Of a stretch of 64,000 bases of DNA, positions 26,105-36,924 are shown one piece after another. Position 1 is the first letter of the stretch; each line of letters opens with the position of its first letter. A program made the position numbers and the translations under genes. This stretch comes from Trichodelitschia bisporula (Eukaryota > Ascomycota > Dothideomycetes > Phaeotrichales > Phaeotrichaceae), in the NCBI GenBank assembly GCA_010356995.1, contig ML996709.1, positions 138,606 to 202,605 on the forward strand, read 5' to 3'. The notes beneath the pieces were generated by a model. That model worked only from the letters and a program-made list of their open reading frames with translations, made no database searches and was not told where the DNA came from.

Positions 26105-26410
26105 GCTAACACGCGCAGCTCGCACTTTCGCGGCTTCTGGGTGCCCCGGTAGAAGCGTGGGCTCTTGCAGATACGGCACTCCATCAGTTCCGCGTATTCG
26201 CCGGTAAAGGCCATGCAATTCTTTGGGCAGCAGTGGAGTCATACTGCCCTCGTTAGTGCAAGCTTTAGTAGGTGCGAGAGCGGCTCCCGCATGCTAGGAA
26301 GGCTTCGGTTCCGCACGTCCATATCATTCTTCCATTTCGCATATTGCCTGCGAGTCATGCCCATCGCGTTCTCAGCGCAGCATAGCCAAAGGTCCCGCTC
26401 CTCTGCGAAC
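26105..26410 (-). mobile_element. DNA transposon relic with Plavaka-like cysteine motif
   Basis: The minus strand at about 26236-26110 encodes a Cys-rich segment of the pattern CCPKNCMAFTGEYAELMEC followed by RICKSPRFYRG. This resembles the zinc-binding motif (CP-x-DC-x-x-F-x-GEY...C-x-x-C) of transposases in the Plavaka/CACTA group. A charged helical segment upstream in transcription (to about 26410, with TRRQYAKWKNDMD) may belong to the same protein. Stops in frame on both sides show that it is a fragment. No terminal inverted repeats were found. Confidence 0.5.
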
Positions 26411-26469
26411 ATGCGGACGCCGTCGAGGGCCGCCTCGGCGGTCGACCAGCGGCCACTGTCTGGCCTATT

Positions 26470-27050
26470 GGAACAGAATCCCAAGTATCGTGGGCTGGAA
26501 CATATCCTTTCCAGCGTACCTGGTACACCAGCGACTTTTTCTTCCCTTTACCGGTGCGAACGACTTTTCGATCCACCATCGTTAGGGCAAAGTCCGACCC
26601 TCTGGATTACTGAATGTTCATGCTTCCCGGAATTGCCGACAGGTGCTTCGTCCATGATGCCTCTTGACCTGTGGTCAGCAGGTCCCATCACCGCTAGGGC
26701 GGTACTCCGGTCCGGCGATAGTGACGTCCGAGTCGTTTGCGGGTACCGGGCGATGAGCTGTCGCCATCGCTAGCCGAGCCGCGGTGTTGTATTGCGATTT
26801 CGACCACCCGATTGGTGACCTCACTCCGTCTATCAGTCTGTGGATGGCATGTAGTGCCAAGGTGGAGCAGCGTACACAACGCCTTGGATAGCCCAGTCCA
26901 GTCCATCGCCTTCATAGACAATCCGATGAGGGTAATGATTGACGCACAATTGTTCGTGAACACTGTCAACTCCTGGTGTAGGAGCGATATGGCCCTTCAA
27001 GAAGTTGAGTCCACCGAGGAAAGCTTTCATCTCTTCGAATGTTGCTAGAA
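26470..27050 (-). mobile_element. Ty3/Gypsy chromovirus fragment: integrase core and chromodomain (fossil)
   Basis: The minus strand holds, in order, a piece of an integrase core with the HPQTD motif (about 27045-26690) and a C-terminal chromodomain (VYQVRWKGYVPAHDTWD, about 26580-26470). This order is that of chromoviral Ty3/Gypsy polyproteins. It is clearly broken, with several interruptions and no LTRs recognised. Degree of decay suggests an old insertion. Confidence 0.7.
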
Positions 27051-29938
27051 GCTTGTCGTAGTCGGCAGATGCATTGTTCGCAGTCTAACGAATTAGACGA
27101 CCCGGTGAGGTGCAGGAATACTTACGTCGAGCAAAAGCGTTATCGCCGTGAAGCCGTTATAACTTGCCGTGAGCAGAAGGCACTGGTGAGCCGAGAAGGC
27201 CTGTTGAGCATAATGGGAAGATTGAATGATGGACTGCTGAAGAAGGTTGAGTGATGATATTGAGGGATGGAAGGTTTGATCGGCTTCTCTGGTGGAAGAC
27301 TGCGTTTTAAAGCAAGATGTGACGTCACCAGGTCTCTCATCTGAGGAAGGAACATATGTGGAGTGGAAGGAGGTACTGAGGAACGAGGGAAGGAACGGTC
27401 GGGGAGAAGTCCGTGCAGGAGGGAAGGCGGGTACACAGATGGGCGAGCAGGAAGGAGAGATCTGCCATCTTCAGTTCATCGGGAGAGAAGGTACGACTGG
27501 ATGGTAAGCAAGCTGACGTCACACTGTTTTTGTAACGATGCTTGGCTGACTGGATATTTCTCTCTTGCATCTGTATGTGCAATTGTAGGGAATCATGCGT
27601 AGCTTCAATAGCAGTACAGGACGAGGATGTCTACTGATGCATGAAGGACCAAGCCGCCAATTGGCGTCACTTTGGCCGTATTCAAGCCGTGACCGGGCCT
27701 AGCATTTTGCGGGGACATGAAGGTACGGGGTCTGACGCGTCCAAGGCTGACGAAGGATCTGGTGGCGGACCGATACTATATCCGTGGGGGCCGATGCGGC
27801 TCGGAGGCTCCTCCGGGCGAGGTGGGACTTTCACATGCCGCGGGGTGCGGGGAGTGTACTCTACAAATATGTACAGATTACGGGTCAGCAATGATGAGCA
27901 TCCCCCCATCTCACCTGCGCCCTCATCCATCCAACTCCGCGCCCAATCTTCGGCATGCCGAAACATACTCACGTGACCAGGAGCCATGCTCCGGTCAATC
28001 AAGCGAATAAGGCTGAAGGAGATATGAATAGAATGACGAGATGCATGCGGCCGCGCTCAGCTTCTGGTGTCCATCAGGCTGGATCGCGCCGACATGCCGA
28101 CATCCGCACCGGGGTGACACTGCTGCTCGCAACGACGGCGATGATATGTCCGATGAGGAGCCGACACGGCAAGTATGTGCGTCGCTCCGGAGGCTTTTGC
28201 GTTCCCCTCGTACTGTAGTCTTGATGCTGCGGGGAGATGTTGCGCGAACGGAGTCCTAGTGCTGAGTGGCCAGTCGTAAGGAGGGATAAAAATAGCTGGC
28301 TTGATGGGTGGGGCCTGCTGTATCTCTGCGTGGTGCTCGCCGCGGTGCAAGCACGGTCTGCTAGTCGCCTGCGCGTCTTTCGACGAGCTCAAGAGAAGAC
28401 GGAGTTCCAGAACAACAGAGACAAACTTTTACTATCTCGACGACGCGCCAGCACCACCAAAGACCGCGACTCCTAGGGCTGAAGAGACTGGGGGCTGATA
28501 GCGTAGAGATCTAGTAACCTTTAGCGTGGAGCATCCACTCATGTACGGTACAGCTATGCATCCGTTCCAGTCGTCGTCTTCGCCAGCCAGCACTGCCACC
28601 ACCAATGTCGCGCGCAATACGAGGCTTTCCTCTCACAGCTTACCCTGCTTGCTGCGGGCCGAGGGCCAGCTGAACTGCGTGCCTAAGCGTGAGGGCCGGT
28701 GTGTGAGATGTGGTTGGAAGACAGGAGAGAGGAGGGGGAGAGGAGATGGCAATGTGGGGGACTTGCTGCAGGCGAATCTGAATGGACACAGTTCACACGC
28801 CCTTCGCTCGGCGTCTCCCTTGACCCTGCAGCTTCAGATATCAAGAACAAGCTCTCCTGGGGGTTGAAGCTCCTGTAAGCAGCTGTGCTTTTCCAGCTTG
28901 TTCGACGACGCTTTTTCCTTGTCACCTTAGCTGGCCCGACTTCGCTCAACAGGACCAACAGCACCAGATATGCCATCTTCCAGCTATCGCCATTCCATGT
29001 TGCAGGAGAGCTGTTCTTCATCGCCTCGCAAGCTTACCTAGCAGGCTACATAGTGGAATTGGGATAGGACAGCTTCCATTCTGTCCTCTGCACACAGCCT
29101 CTCAGCCCCGCTTCCACTTCACACTTCCCCCCATCCCCACTACCGCAAGCCTTTGCCGCCGACTACGACGCCTTTTTCTTAGCTTTTTTTATGTTGGATT
29201 TGGTATCTTCGGTCGTCCTCCATCATTCTGAGCTGCCGACACCTGGGACTCGACGACGAAGTAAGGATTTGTATCCCTGATAGAGGAGAGGATTTGTGGA
29301 GGGGTTGCCCCACCGCCTGTCAACAGCAGATCACCATCGCACACACCAAGAAGTTCCAGCTCCAAGCACCAGCAAAGCAGCAGCAAGCAGCTCAGCAACA
29401 AGCATCACGTCGCCGCCTCAGCCGCCCTCAATCCCAAAGCTGCTCACATCCCGCAACAAGCCCCCCACCGCCTCTCTGCCACTTTTCCTCCCGCTTCTGC
29501 CTCTGCCGCCTGCCCTCTCCCGCGCACGCCTAGGTGCTGAAGCATTGAAGCAACCGTCAGTAGTATCAGCACCAGCAACCACACTAGCACCAGCACCAGC
29601 ACCATCAATCCACCACATTCAGCCCCACCACCACCACCTTCACTTCCGAACCTACCCAGGGGAAGAAATCCAGGGGGCAAAAGAGAAAAATCGCACTTGA
29701 AGGCTCCCAACCTCATCGTTCCCTTTCTGCTCTTCTCTTCTTCTTCTTCTCTTCTTCTCCAGTCTCTCTCCACTACTCACTCCTCTCATCTCCTGCACCC
29801 CTCCTTCCCGCCCACCGCCCGTTCTCCGCTTCTGCCCCCTCCCCCTCCCCCCCCAATCCCCGCCCCCTCCCCACCAACTACGGTTCTCAGCTCCCACTTG
29901 TCACCTTCCACACATTTTCCCCGCATACTTTTCCTCAA
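27051..29938. other. intergenic region and long 5' leader
   Basis: I find no gene in 27051-28870, although purine-rich stretches and two TGACGTCA-like words (27318 and 27512) occur. From about 29150 the sequence becomes strongly CT-rich and is probably the promoter and 5' untranslated leader of the gene starting at 29939. Confidence 0.45.
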
Positions 29939-30948
29939 ATGCCCAGGTTATTTGGCAGTAGTAAAAGGCCGGCGCAACCGTCGGGCGACATATCGCATCC
30001 TCCTCCTGCATCAGGTATGTCTTCTCTTTGCTATTAAGATTGTCTCGCCTTTGTGCACCCTTCCCCTCATCTCAGAACCCCCACTCCACTCCCCTCCCCT
30101 CCCCTCCCCTCCCCCCTTCGGCCCCCCGTCTGAGTCTCTCCGAGGACCGGGGGACAGCGCAGACGTGCATCCATCAACTGACTCTCAATTTCTTTCTCCC
30201 TAAAAAGAACATCTACAACATCCTCAACATCCACAACCTCAGCAGCATCGAGTTCCCTCCCCACATAGATACTCGACCCAGCCCGACCAGCACAAGCCGC
30301 TCCCCGACCCCTCGGCCGACATCCTGCGCTCGCCCAGCCTCCGCAACCCCTCCATCCCCAACGTGCACGACCCGCGCAACTCCATTCAATCCAGCGCAGA
30401 AGCCCTGCCATATCCGCCGCAGGACGAGCCCCGCGCTTACGACCAGCATCCTCTGTCCTACGTCCCTAGCCTGTCGCCCATCCCGCCACACCTGCAGTCC
30501 CAGCTCCCGCCGCCCCCTCACCAGAACCCCCACCCTCCCGAAAAGGAGCAGAAACGAGGCCTGCGCGATCGCTTGGGCTTCGGACACGGGACGAAGCAGA
30601 GCTTCGATCAGGGCTCGCAGCGCAACAGCGTCGGACGCGCTCTCTCGGTCAAGGGGAAGTCGCCCAACCCGGACAAGTACCCTCCCCAGCAGCAGCAGCA
30701 ACCTGCGTCGGCAGCCGCACAAGACCCGCGCCAGCTGTGGAGCCAACGCCATCCCTCCACTACCCAGCTGCTACCCCACACTGAGGAGGAAGAAGACCCG
30801 CAGAGCATATACGCGGTTCCTCCGCACTATCGGGGTCAGGCTCTACCGCCGCAGAACCAGGTGTACGACCAGCATTATTTACAGCAGGTCCAGCAGCTTA
30901 ACCAGCCGCCACCCCCACCTCAGTCCCAGCAGGAGTTTCAGCAGCAGA

Positions 30949-30986
<38 letters not shown>

Positions 30987-33100
30987 CAGGAACATCAACA
31001 GCAACAACAGCCGCAGCAGTCGCAAGGGCAGGCTCCCGCAGATTACTACCCTCCGCCGCCGACTCTCCACCGCGTGAATACCGACCACAGTCACCATTCG
31101 CAAGGAACCGGCGAAGTATTTAACCCGCAGGAGCAACACTCCAGTTCGCAGCAGCAACAGCAGCAGCAACAGCAGTATCAACAGCATCCCGAGGGGCCGC
31201 AGGCACAAGCACCCCACGATTATCAAAACTACCCGCCCGGCGCTAACCCGCAGGGATCCCAGTATCCTCCCGCAGGGGACACCGAACGGTACAACTACCC
31301 CGCGCCCCCACAAGGACGCGCTGATCCTCGCTTCAACCCGCACTACCGTCAAACGTCAGGCCAGGGAGCCGACCAAAACTTTCCGCCTCCGCCTACGCAG
31401 CAGACACAGCCGCCGTCTACGCAGCAGCAGCAGCCTCCGTCCCGCTCCTCTCTTGAGCAGTACCGCGGCGCACCCTCGTCGGAGAACTACCAGCAACCTC
31501 GTCCCTTGCGCCCACAAGACCAGCTTTATCTCCAACCTCCCCGCGGCTCCGCGGTCACTCTTCCCGGAGGTCAGCCAGGAGCACCGCCGTCTCCCCTTCT
31601 GCCGTCCCAGACACAAAGTCCGGACTTGGAATATCAGCAGGGTCATCCGCAGCAGCAGCAGCAGCAGCAGCAGCAGCCACAGCAACAACCCAAATTGCAA
31701 ACTCAGTCGCAATCACAGCAACCGCAATCGCAAGAGCCTTCACCTAGTGACTCTCAGCACTCGGCTGCTGTGTCAGGGCAAATGCCGCATCCTGGGTCGC
31801 AGAGCAAGCGGGAAGGCAAGGGGGTGCCCGGGTCGCGAGACGGTGCGCCGCCCTCGTACAATGCCGCGACTGGGCGGGCACAGGAAGGAGACGTGGGGCG
31901 AGGCACGCCGCCGCCCAACGGATCGCCGGAGGAGGAATTTGCGCAGTTGTTGAAGGACCACAAGGAGCTGAGTGAGTAGTGTCCCAGCACGTGACCTGTT
32001 GCGAGGCATCTAACGGAGAAACAGAGGACAAGTATCAGAAGGTGAAGAAGTACTACTTTGAGAAGGAGTCTCAAGTGCACCAGCTGCAAAACACACTCGC
32101 GCACCAGCGTCTCTCGCAGTCGCGTACATCGCTCGACGACTCCGAGTATGCGGGCCGCTTCTCGCGCCTCGACGGTCTCACCAGCCAACTGGCGTTTTCG
32201 ATACGCAAGTCGTGGAAGACGGTCCCAGAATTCCTCCACCGCGTCGTCAACAAGGACGCCCTCGCGACCGGCAAGCAGGAGATGACGGCCGTCGGACGCG
32301 CCTTCATCTCTTCGTGGATACTGCACGAGCTGTTTAATAAATACTTCCACCCGGATCTTGATCCCGGACTCAGCGCGCAGCTGCGGCAAATCTGGCACGG
32401 TATCCTTTATGCCGGCCATGCGTCTGGTCCGCTGAACGGCGAGGAGGAAGAGGCGTTGGCGGCTAAAATCGTAACGTGGCGGCTCGCGACGCTGGAAGGC
32501 TTGGCGGATCAGATGCGGGACACGAACCACTCGCAGTCGAACCACTCGCGGCTGGTGGAGAGTCTGTCGGAGAAGCTCATTGCGGACACGCAGGTGCATC
32601 TCACGGACCCGCCGCCACCGGACCTCAACGGCGGCGTGTACATGATCGTCGAGCTGGCGCTGAAGATTGCGGCGCATATTCCATGCGAGAGCCGCGATAT
32701 CCGCGTCGAGTACTACGGCCCGGGCTATCCCGTGCTCGGCGAGGTGATGAAGATTGAGACAGGCATCCCGCCGCTGGTCACGCCGATCTTGGGACCGGGG
32801 CCCAATGTGGAGGAGAGCGGCGACAAGGACTCGGAGCGCGCGAGCGTGGATGAGAGGGACGGGAAGGATGACAGCAAGCGGCCGCGCGGCTTGTTTGCCG
32901 GGTTTACGGGCGGCACGGGGAGTAAGCTGGCTAAGGGCGGACCGCCGCCGGGACAGCTGCCGCCGCAGGGACAGGCGAGTGGAACGGGGAGGGAAACGCC
33001 GATGAAGGAGGAGCGGGTGAGGTTGGCGGTTGGGCTTAGCGTGCAGGTTCGGGGGCGGAGTGTGTTGTTTAAGGCGCCGGTTTACACGATGGCGGTTTAG
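29939..33100 (+). CDS. conserved fungal Gln/Pro-rich protein with C-terminal globular domain (unknown function)
   Basis: Exons 29939-30014, 30208-31971 and 32025-33100 give 971 residues in one frame; intron 1 is 193 nt and intron 2 is 53 nt. The start MPRLFGSSKRPAQPS is the first ATG before a clean GTATGT donor. Residues of about 25-610 are disordered: Pro-, Gln- and His-rich, with CAG-type polyglutamine runs. From about residue 615 a folded region begins: a coiled coil (EDKYQKVKKYYFEKESQVHQLQ), then a helical domain containing FSRLDGLTSQLAFSIRKSW and HELFNKYFHPDL. A basic-acidic linker and a C-terminal segment ending VLFKAPVYTMAV complete the protein. The pattern is one I associate with conserved but uncharacterised ascomycete proteins. 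No enzyme motif, signal peptide or membrane span is seen. Confidence 0.82.
30088..30115 (+). repeat. CCCCT pentanucleotide repeat in an intron
   Basis: About five CCCCT units occur within the first intron of the Gln/Pro-rich gene. Confidence 0.85.
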
Positions 33101-33560
33101 GGGGGATGAAAGGGAGGGGATACGAATGTGAAAAGGGGGTTGGGATTTAGTTTTCGCCCATGTTGGGGTTGTGACTTGGTGCGCTGCTCGATACCACTCG
33201 CTTTTGTCGTTTTGGGAGGTAGCGGGTAGGAGGGGGTTCGTTTTCTTTAGGATGGGCTATATTTTTTTGAGATGAGAGATGATTGACACAGGATAGTATG
33301 AAGAGGACTGGTGGGAGGGCTCTTATTAGACTGAAGGGCGTCACTTTGACATCAACTTTGCGAGAGGATGGATTGAGGCTGACGTCAAGGCACGTGATGA
33401 TATTCAGTGTGATAACATCCCTGCAAAAAAGTCCCTTCAGGCAAGCGAAGGCTGAAGCGACGGATTGCGCTGGCGATCAAAAGAACGACACCGCCTTCCT
33501 TTGTCTCCTCCCCACCACTTCTTCTGCGACCAACTCACAACATTCCACGCACTCAATTGA
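33101..33560. other. intergenic region
   Basis: This holds the 3' flank of the Gln-rich gene and the promoter of the helicase. No gene is seen. Confidence 0.5.
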
Positions 33561-35650
33561 ATGCGTATTCCCCGTTCCTTCACCCTAAATACTCGCTATT
33601 TTGCAACTCGACGTTCTACTCCGCACAGGTTCGCTCTCCGAACCGCTCTCCTCCAATTCCGCATCCGCACCTCTCCCTCCCCCTCCCCTTCCGTTCCTCC
33701 CTTCACCTCCATCACCATGGCCGAAGCAGTCTACTCCACCGCCACCCTCAAAGATGCCGGCGCCGACCGCTTCGACAGTCTGGCAGGCAAGGTGCACCCC
33801 GCAATCCTCAAGGCCCTCGAGAACATGGACTACGAGTACATGACGCCAGTCCAGAGCAAAGTGCTCTCCCAACTCCCCACCTTGCAGAGCGACTGGTAAG
33901 CCCCCCTCCACCAACTATGCAACTCCGCTGACCGAGCAGCCTCGTCCAGGCCAAAACCGGCACGGGCAAAACAATCGCCTTCCTGCTCCCCGTCCTGCAG
34001 TCCCTGCTCACCGGCCCCGCGGTCCCGCGCGGACAGGTCGCTGTGCTGATTATGTCGCCCACGCGCGAGCTCGCGCAGCAGATAGCCAAGGAGTGCGATC
34101 GGCTGACGGCGTGTCTGCCGCGGCGGATTGAGTGCCACACGGCGTTTGGCGGGACGACACGGAATGCAAACTTGTCGCGGTTCATGAATGGGAATCCGAC
34201 GATTCTAGTCGCCACGCCGGGGCGGTTGAAGGACTACCTTACGGAGGAGAAAACGGTGGCGCGGTTCGATAATCTGCGCTGCTTGATTCTGGATGAGGCG
34301 GATACGATGCTCGAGCAGGGCTTCCTGCAGGACGTGCGCCAGATCCTGCGCCTGCTCCCGCCGAAGAACACGGGCTGGCAGGGGATGTGTTTCTCCGCCA
34401 CCATCCCGGACAAAATCCGCGATGTGCTCAGCACCGTGCTGGCGAAGGGGTATACCTCCGTCTCCGCCATCGACGCCTCCGAGCCCCCGACCCACGCCCG
34501 CGTCCCGCAATTCCACGTCGTAATCCCCACCGTGCAGGATACTTTCCGCGCGCTCCTCTCGCTCATCACCTTTGAAATCAAAGAATCGGGCGAACACCCC
34601 AAGATCATCGTCTTCGGCACAACCGCCAACCTCGTCGCGCTCTACGCGGCTCTGTTCCGGGGTCTGCCCAACGCGCTCCCCGTGTACGAATTGCATTCGC
34701 GGTTGTCGCAGCCGCAGCGCACGCGCACGACGGATGCGTTCAAGGTGGCGGAGAAGGGTATACTGCTCGCGACTGATGTGGTGGGCCGCGGGATGGATTT
34801 CCCGAACGTCACGAGCGTGGTCCAGGTTGGGTTGCCGATGAACGGCGAGCAGTACGTTCATCGCGTCGGGCGCACGGCGCGCGCGGACAAGGATGGGCGT
34901 GCGGTCATTATGCTTACGCAGGCGGAGTCCTTTTTCCTGAATGTCAACCGCCAACTCCCGATCCAGCCCTACGCTCATTCAGCCGCTATCCTAGCGGACT
35001 CCGCGGCCGCCGATCAAGCGGCGGCTATTCTGGCCACCATCGACGAGGGCACGAAACAGAAGGGCTACTCCGCCTACCTGGGGTTTATGAAGGGGTTTAT
35101 GCACAAGCTCCGCTTGTCCCCCGAGGGACTCGTTGCGGTCGCGAATGATCTCGCTATTCTTGGAATGGGATGTCCCGAGCCCCCCGCTATGGAGAAGAAG
35201 ACGGTGGGGAAGATGGGGCTCAAGGGGGTCCGCGGGTTGCGGTATGCGGCGCCGGGGGAATTAGACTCTGGTAGGGCCGGCGGGGGGCGGCCGGGCGGTG
35301 GTGGGGGACGGTCGGGCGGGGGGCGTGCTGGGGGNNNNNNNNNNNNNNNNNNNNNNNNNNNNNNNNNNNNNNNNNNNNNNNNNNNNNNNNNNNNNNNNNN
35401 NNNNNNNNNNNNNNNNNNNNNNNNNNNNNNNNNNNNNNNNNNNNNNNNNNNNNNNNNNNNNNNNNNNNNNNNNNNNNNNNNNNNNNNNNNNNNNNNNNNN
35501 NNNNNNNNNNNNNNNNNNNNNNNNNNNNNNNNNNNNNNNNNNNNNNNNNNNNNNNNNNNNNNNNNNNNNNNNNNNNNNNNNNNNNNNNNNNNNNNNNNNN
35601 NNNNNNNNNNNNNNNNNNNAGGTGTGATTTGCGGTGGTGGTGATGGGTAG
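33561..35650 (+). CDS. MSS116: mitochondrial DEAD-box RNA helicase, Mss116-like
   Basis: Exons 33561-33895 and 33940-35650 are joined by a 44-nt intron that completes the codon before LVQAKTGTGKT. All helicase motifs are present: I AKTGTGKT (about residue 116), Ia PTRELAQQ, Ib TPGR, II DEAD (about 229), III SAT (about 264), V ATDVVGRGMD and VI HRVGRTAR (about 418). The first 40 residues are Arg/Ser/Thr-rich without acids (MRIPRSFTLNTRYFATRRST), a typical mitochondrial presequence. An internal ATG at 33718 could give a shorter form. Mss116 family members help group I and II intron splicing and translation in mitochondria. The post-core helical extension is present. The tail is Gly/Arg-rich and runs into a 285-N gap (35335-35619), so its length and the stop at 35648 are provisional. 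Confidence 0.88.
35335..35619. other. assembly gap (285 N)
   Basis: The gap lies in the GGX-repeat-encoding, very G-rich tail of the helicase gene. No duplicated flanks are seen, so real sequence is probably missing. Confidence 0.95.
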
Positions 35651-36114
35651 ACGTGGGATAGGCGTGGGTTGGCGTTTATGGATCACGGCTGATAGACGGG
35701 TTCGACTGGGACATGGTCTAGACTTTGTTTACGCCTAGATGGTTTATGGCTTGTGGTTGAGGGTAATGGATTCCTGATTCCCAGTCCCTACGCCGTGTTT
35801 CGGGATGTGTTCTCGGCTTTGCTATCTAGATGTATCAATGTGCGTTGTGCGGTTCAATTCCTGATGGTTGAACTTGAGAAGCCGATATCACGGGACGTGC
35901 CGAGCTTCGATCGTGAGACCCTCTTTTGCTTTTTAGGCCAGGCAATGTCTTCATAAGGCGGGCGCGACCGCCTAATTCCCTCCCTCACTTCATCTTCGCT
36001 CTCCCTCCCTCCATTCGAACTATTCTCGTTCTAGTATTTCTGCCACAGATCCCCGGTAGGCCCTTTCCCACAAGCTATTTCATCACGGGGCCACCGCAGC
36101 GAGGACAAGGGAGA
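35651..36114. other. intergenic region
   Basis: 3' flank of the helicase gene; nothing else recognised. Confidence 0.5.
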
Positions 36115-36172
36115 CAATCAAAGAGCACGAGGGGTCAAGCTTCAACGTATCCCCTCTTGTGCTCTTTGATTG
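36115..36172. repeat. short perfect-arm inverted repeat
   Basis: The left arm is 36115-36134 and the right arm 36151-36172. The right arm is the exact reverse complement of the left apart from two extra T, with a 16-nt loop. It would form a strong hairpin in DNA or RNA. Confidence 0.9.
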
Positions 36173-36471
36173 CGCTGTTTTTCCTCTCTGCGATTGCCTC
36201 GTATTGAAATTAGCCTTTAGGAAGTGGCCTTCCGGGGATTTGTTACAGTTTTTGGGATGGTTTGGGGGCGGGGTATGGGACGGGGAAGGTTGGCGGGCGG
36301 CGGTGATTGATTCCTTGTCGTGATGGCTTCTGGGTGGTTTACGTGTTTTGGCGTTTTATGGATCACGGGGCTGATGGGGGTGTTGGGTTTGTATAGCAGT
36401 ACCGTCCGCGGCGGGAGCTTGATACATTGAGTGTCTTTGGTGGAATGTAGCTCCAAGGATGGATGAGATTT

Positions 36472-36600
36472 GTTCGTCTGACGTCGGTCTTGAGTTGGCG
36501 TGCGCGTTGCGGATGGCGCATGCGAGGGCTCCGGGTTTGCGAGCCAGCGCGTACGACATCCGTAACGCGTACGCCATCTCGAGGCTGAGGACAGACGAAC
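36472..36600. repeat. long hairpin: two 60-nt arms and a 9-nt loop
   Basis: Arms 36472-36531 and 36541-36600 are equal in length and align without gaps as reverse complements. About four fifths of positions match, and many of the rest would be G-U pairs in an RNA of the plus strand. The outermost nine pairs (GTTCGTCTG / CAGACGAAC) are perfect. It resembles a small foldback element or a hairpin RNA precursor. Confidence 0.85.
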
Positions 36601-36924
36601 GCTTCTTTATCTTTCCGCTGAGGGATGTTCCAACAAGGACGCGAAGTGGTTGGGTTTTAAGATCTTAGCTAGTTTAGCTGGTTAAGGATAATGCATTCCC
36701 CATCCTGATGGCCGGGCTGGTTTACTTGCTGTGCTGCCGTGATGCTGTATGTCCGACTCTGGCATGATGCCGTTGGAAGTCGTGTATGTAACCTGGTGCG
36801 GCCGGATGCCGTCTCCCGCGGAGCTCTGTGCCAGAACCTTTTGCAGTGATTATACACGTGAAGCCATTGACATTAATGCAGGCTGGCTCTTGGGCTTCGT
36901 AGACGGCGGTGTTTGTATACATAG

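Noticed and set aside
27318-27519. Two TGACGTCA-like words as a CREB/ATF-type promoter
   Set aside because: No gene start is supported nearby.
29697-30203. 168-codon ORF overlapping the first exon of the Gln-rich gene
   Set aside because: It is a different frame through CT-rich leader and intron; the spliced MPRLFGSSKR frame joins the conserved protein.
34205-34978. 257-codon minus-strand ORF opposite the helicase
   Set aside because: It is antisense to conserved DEAD-box motifs.
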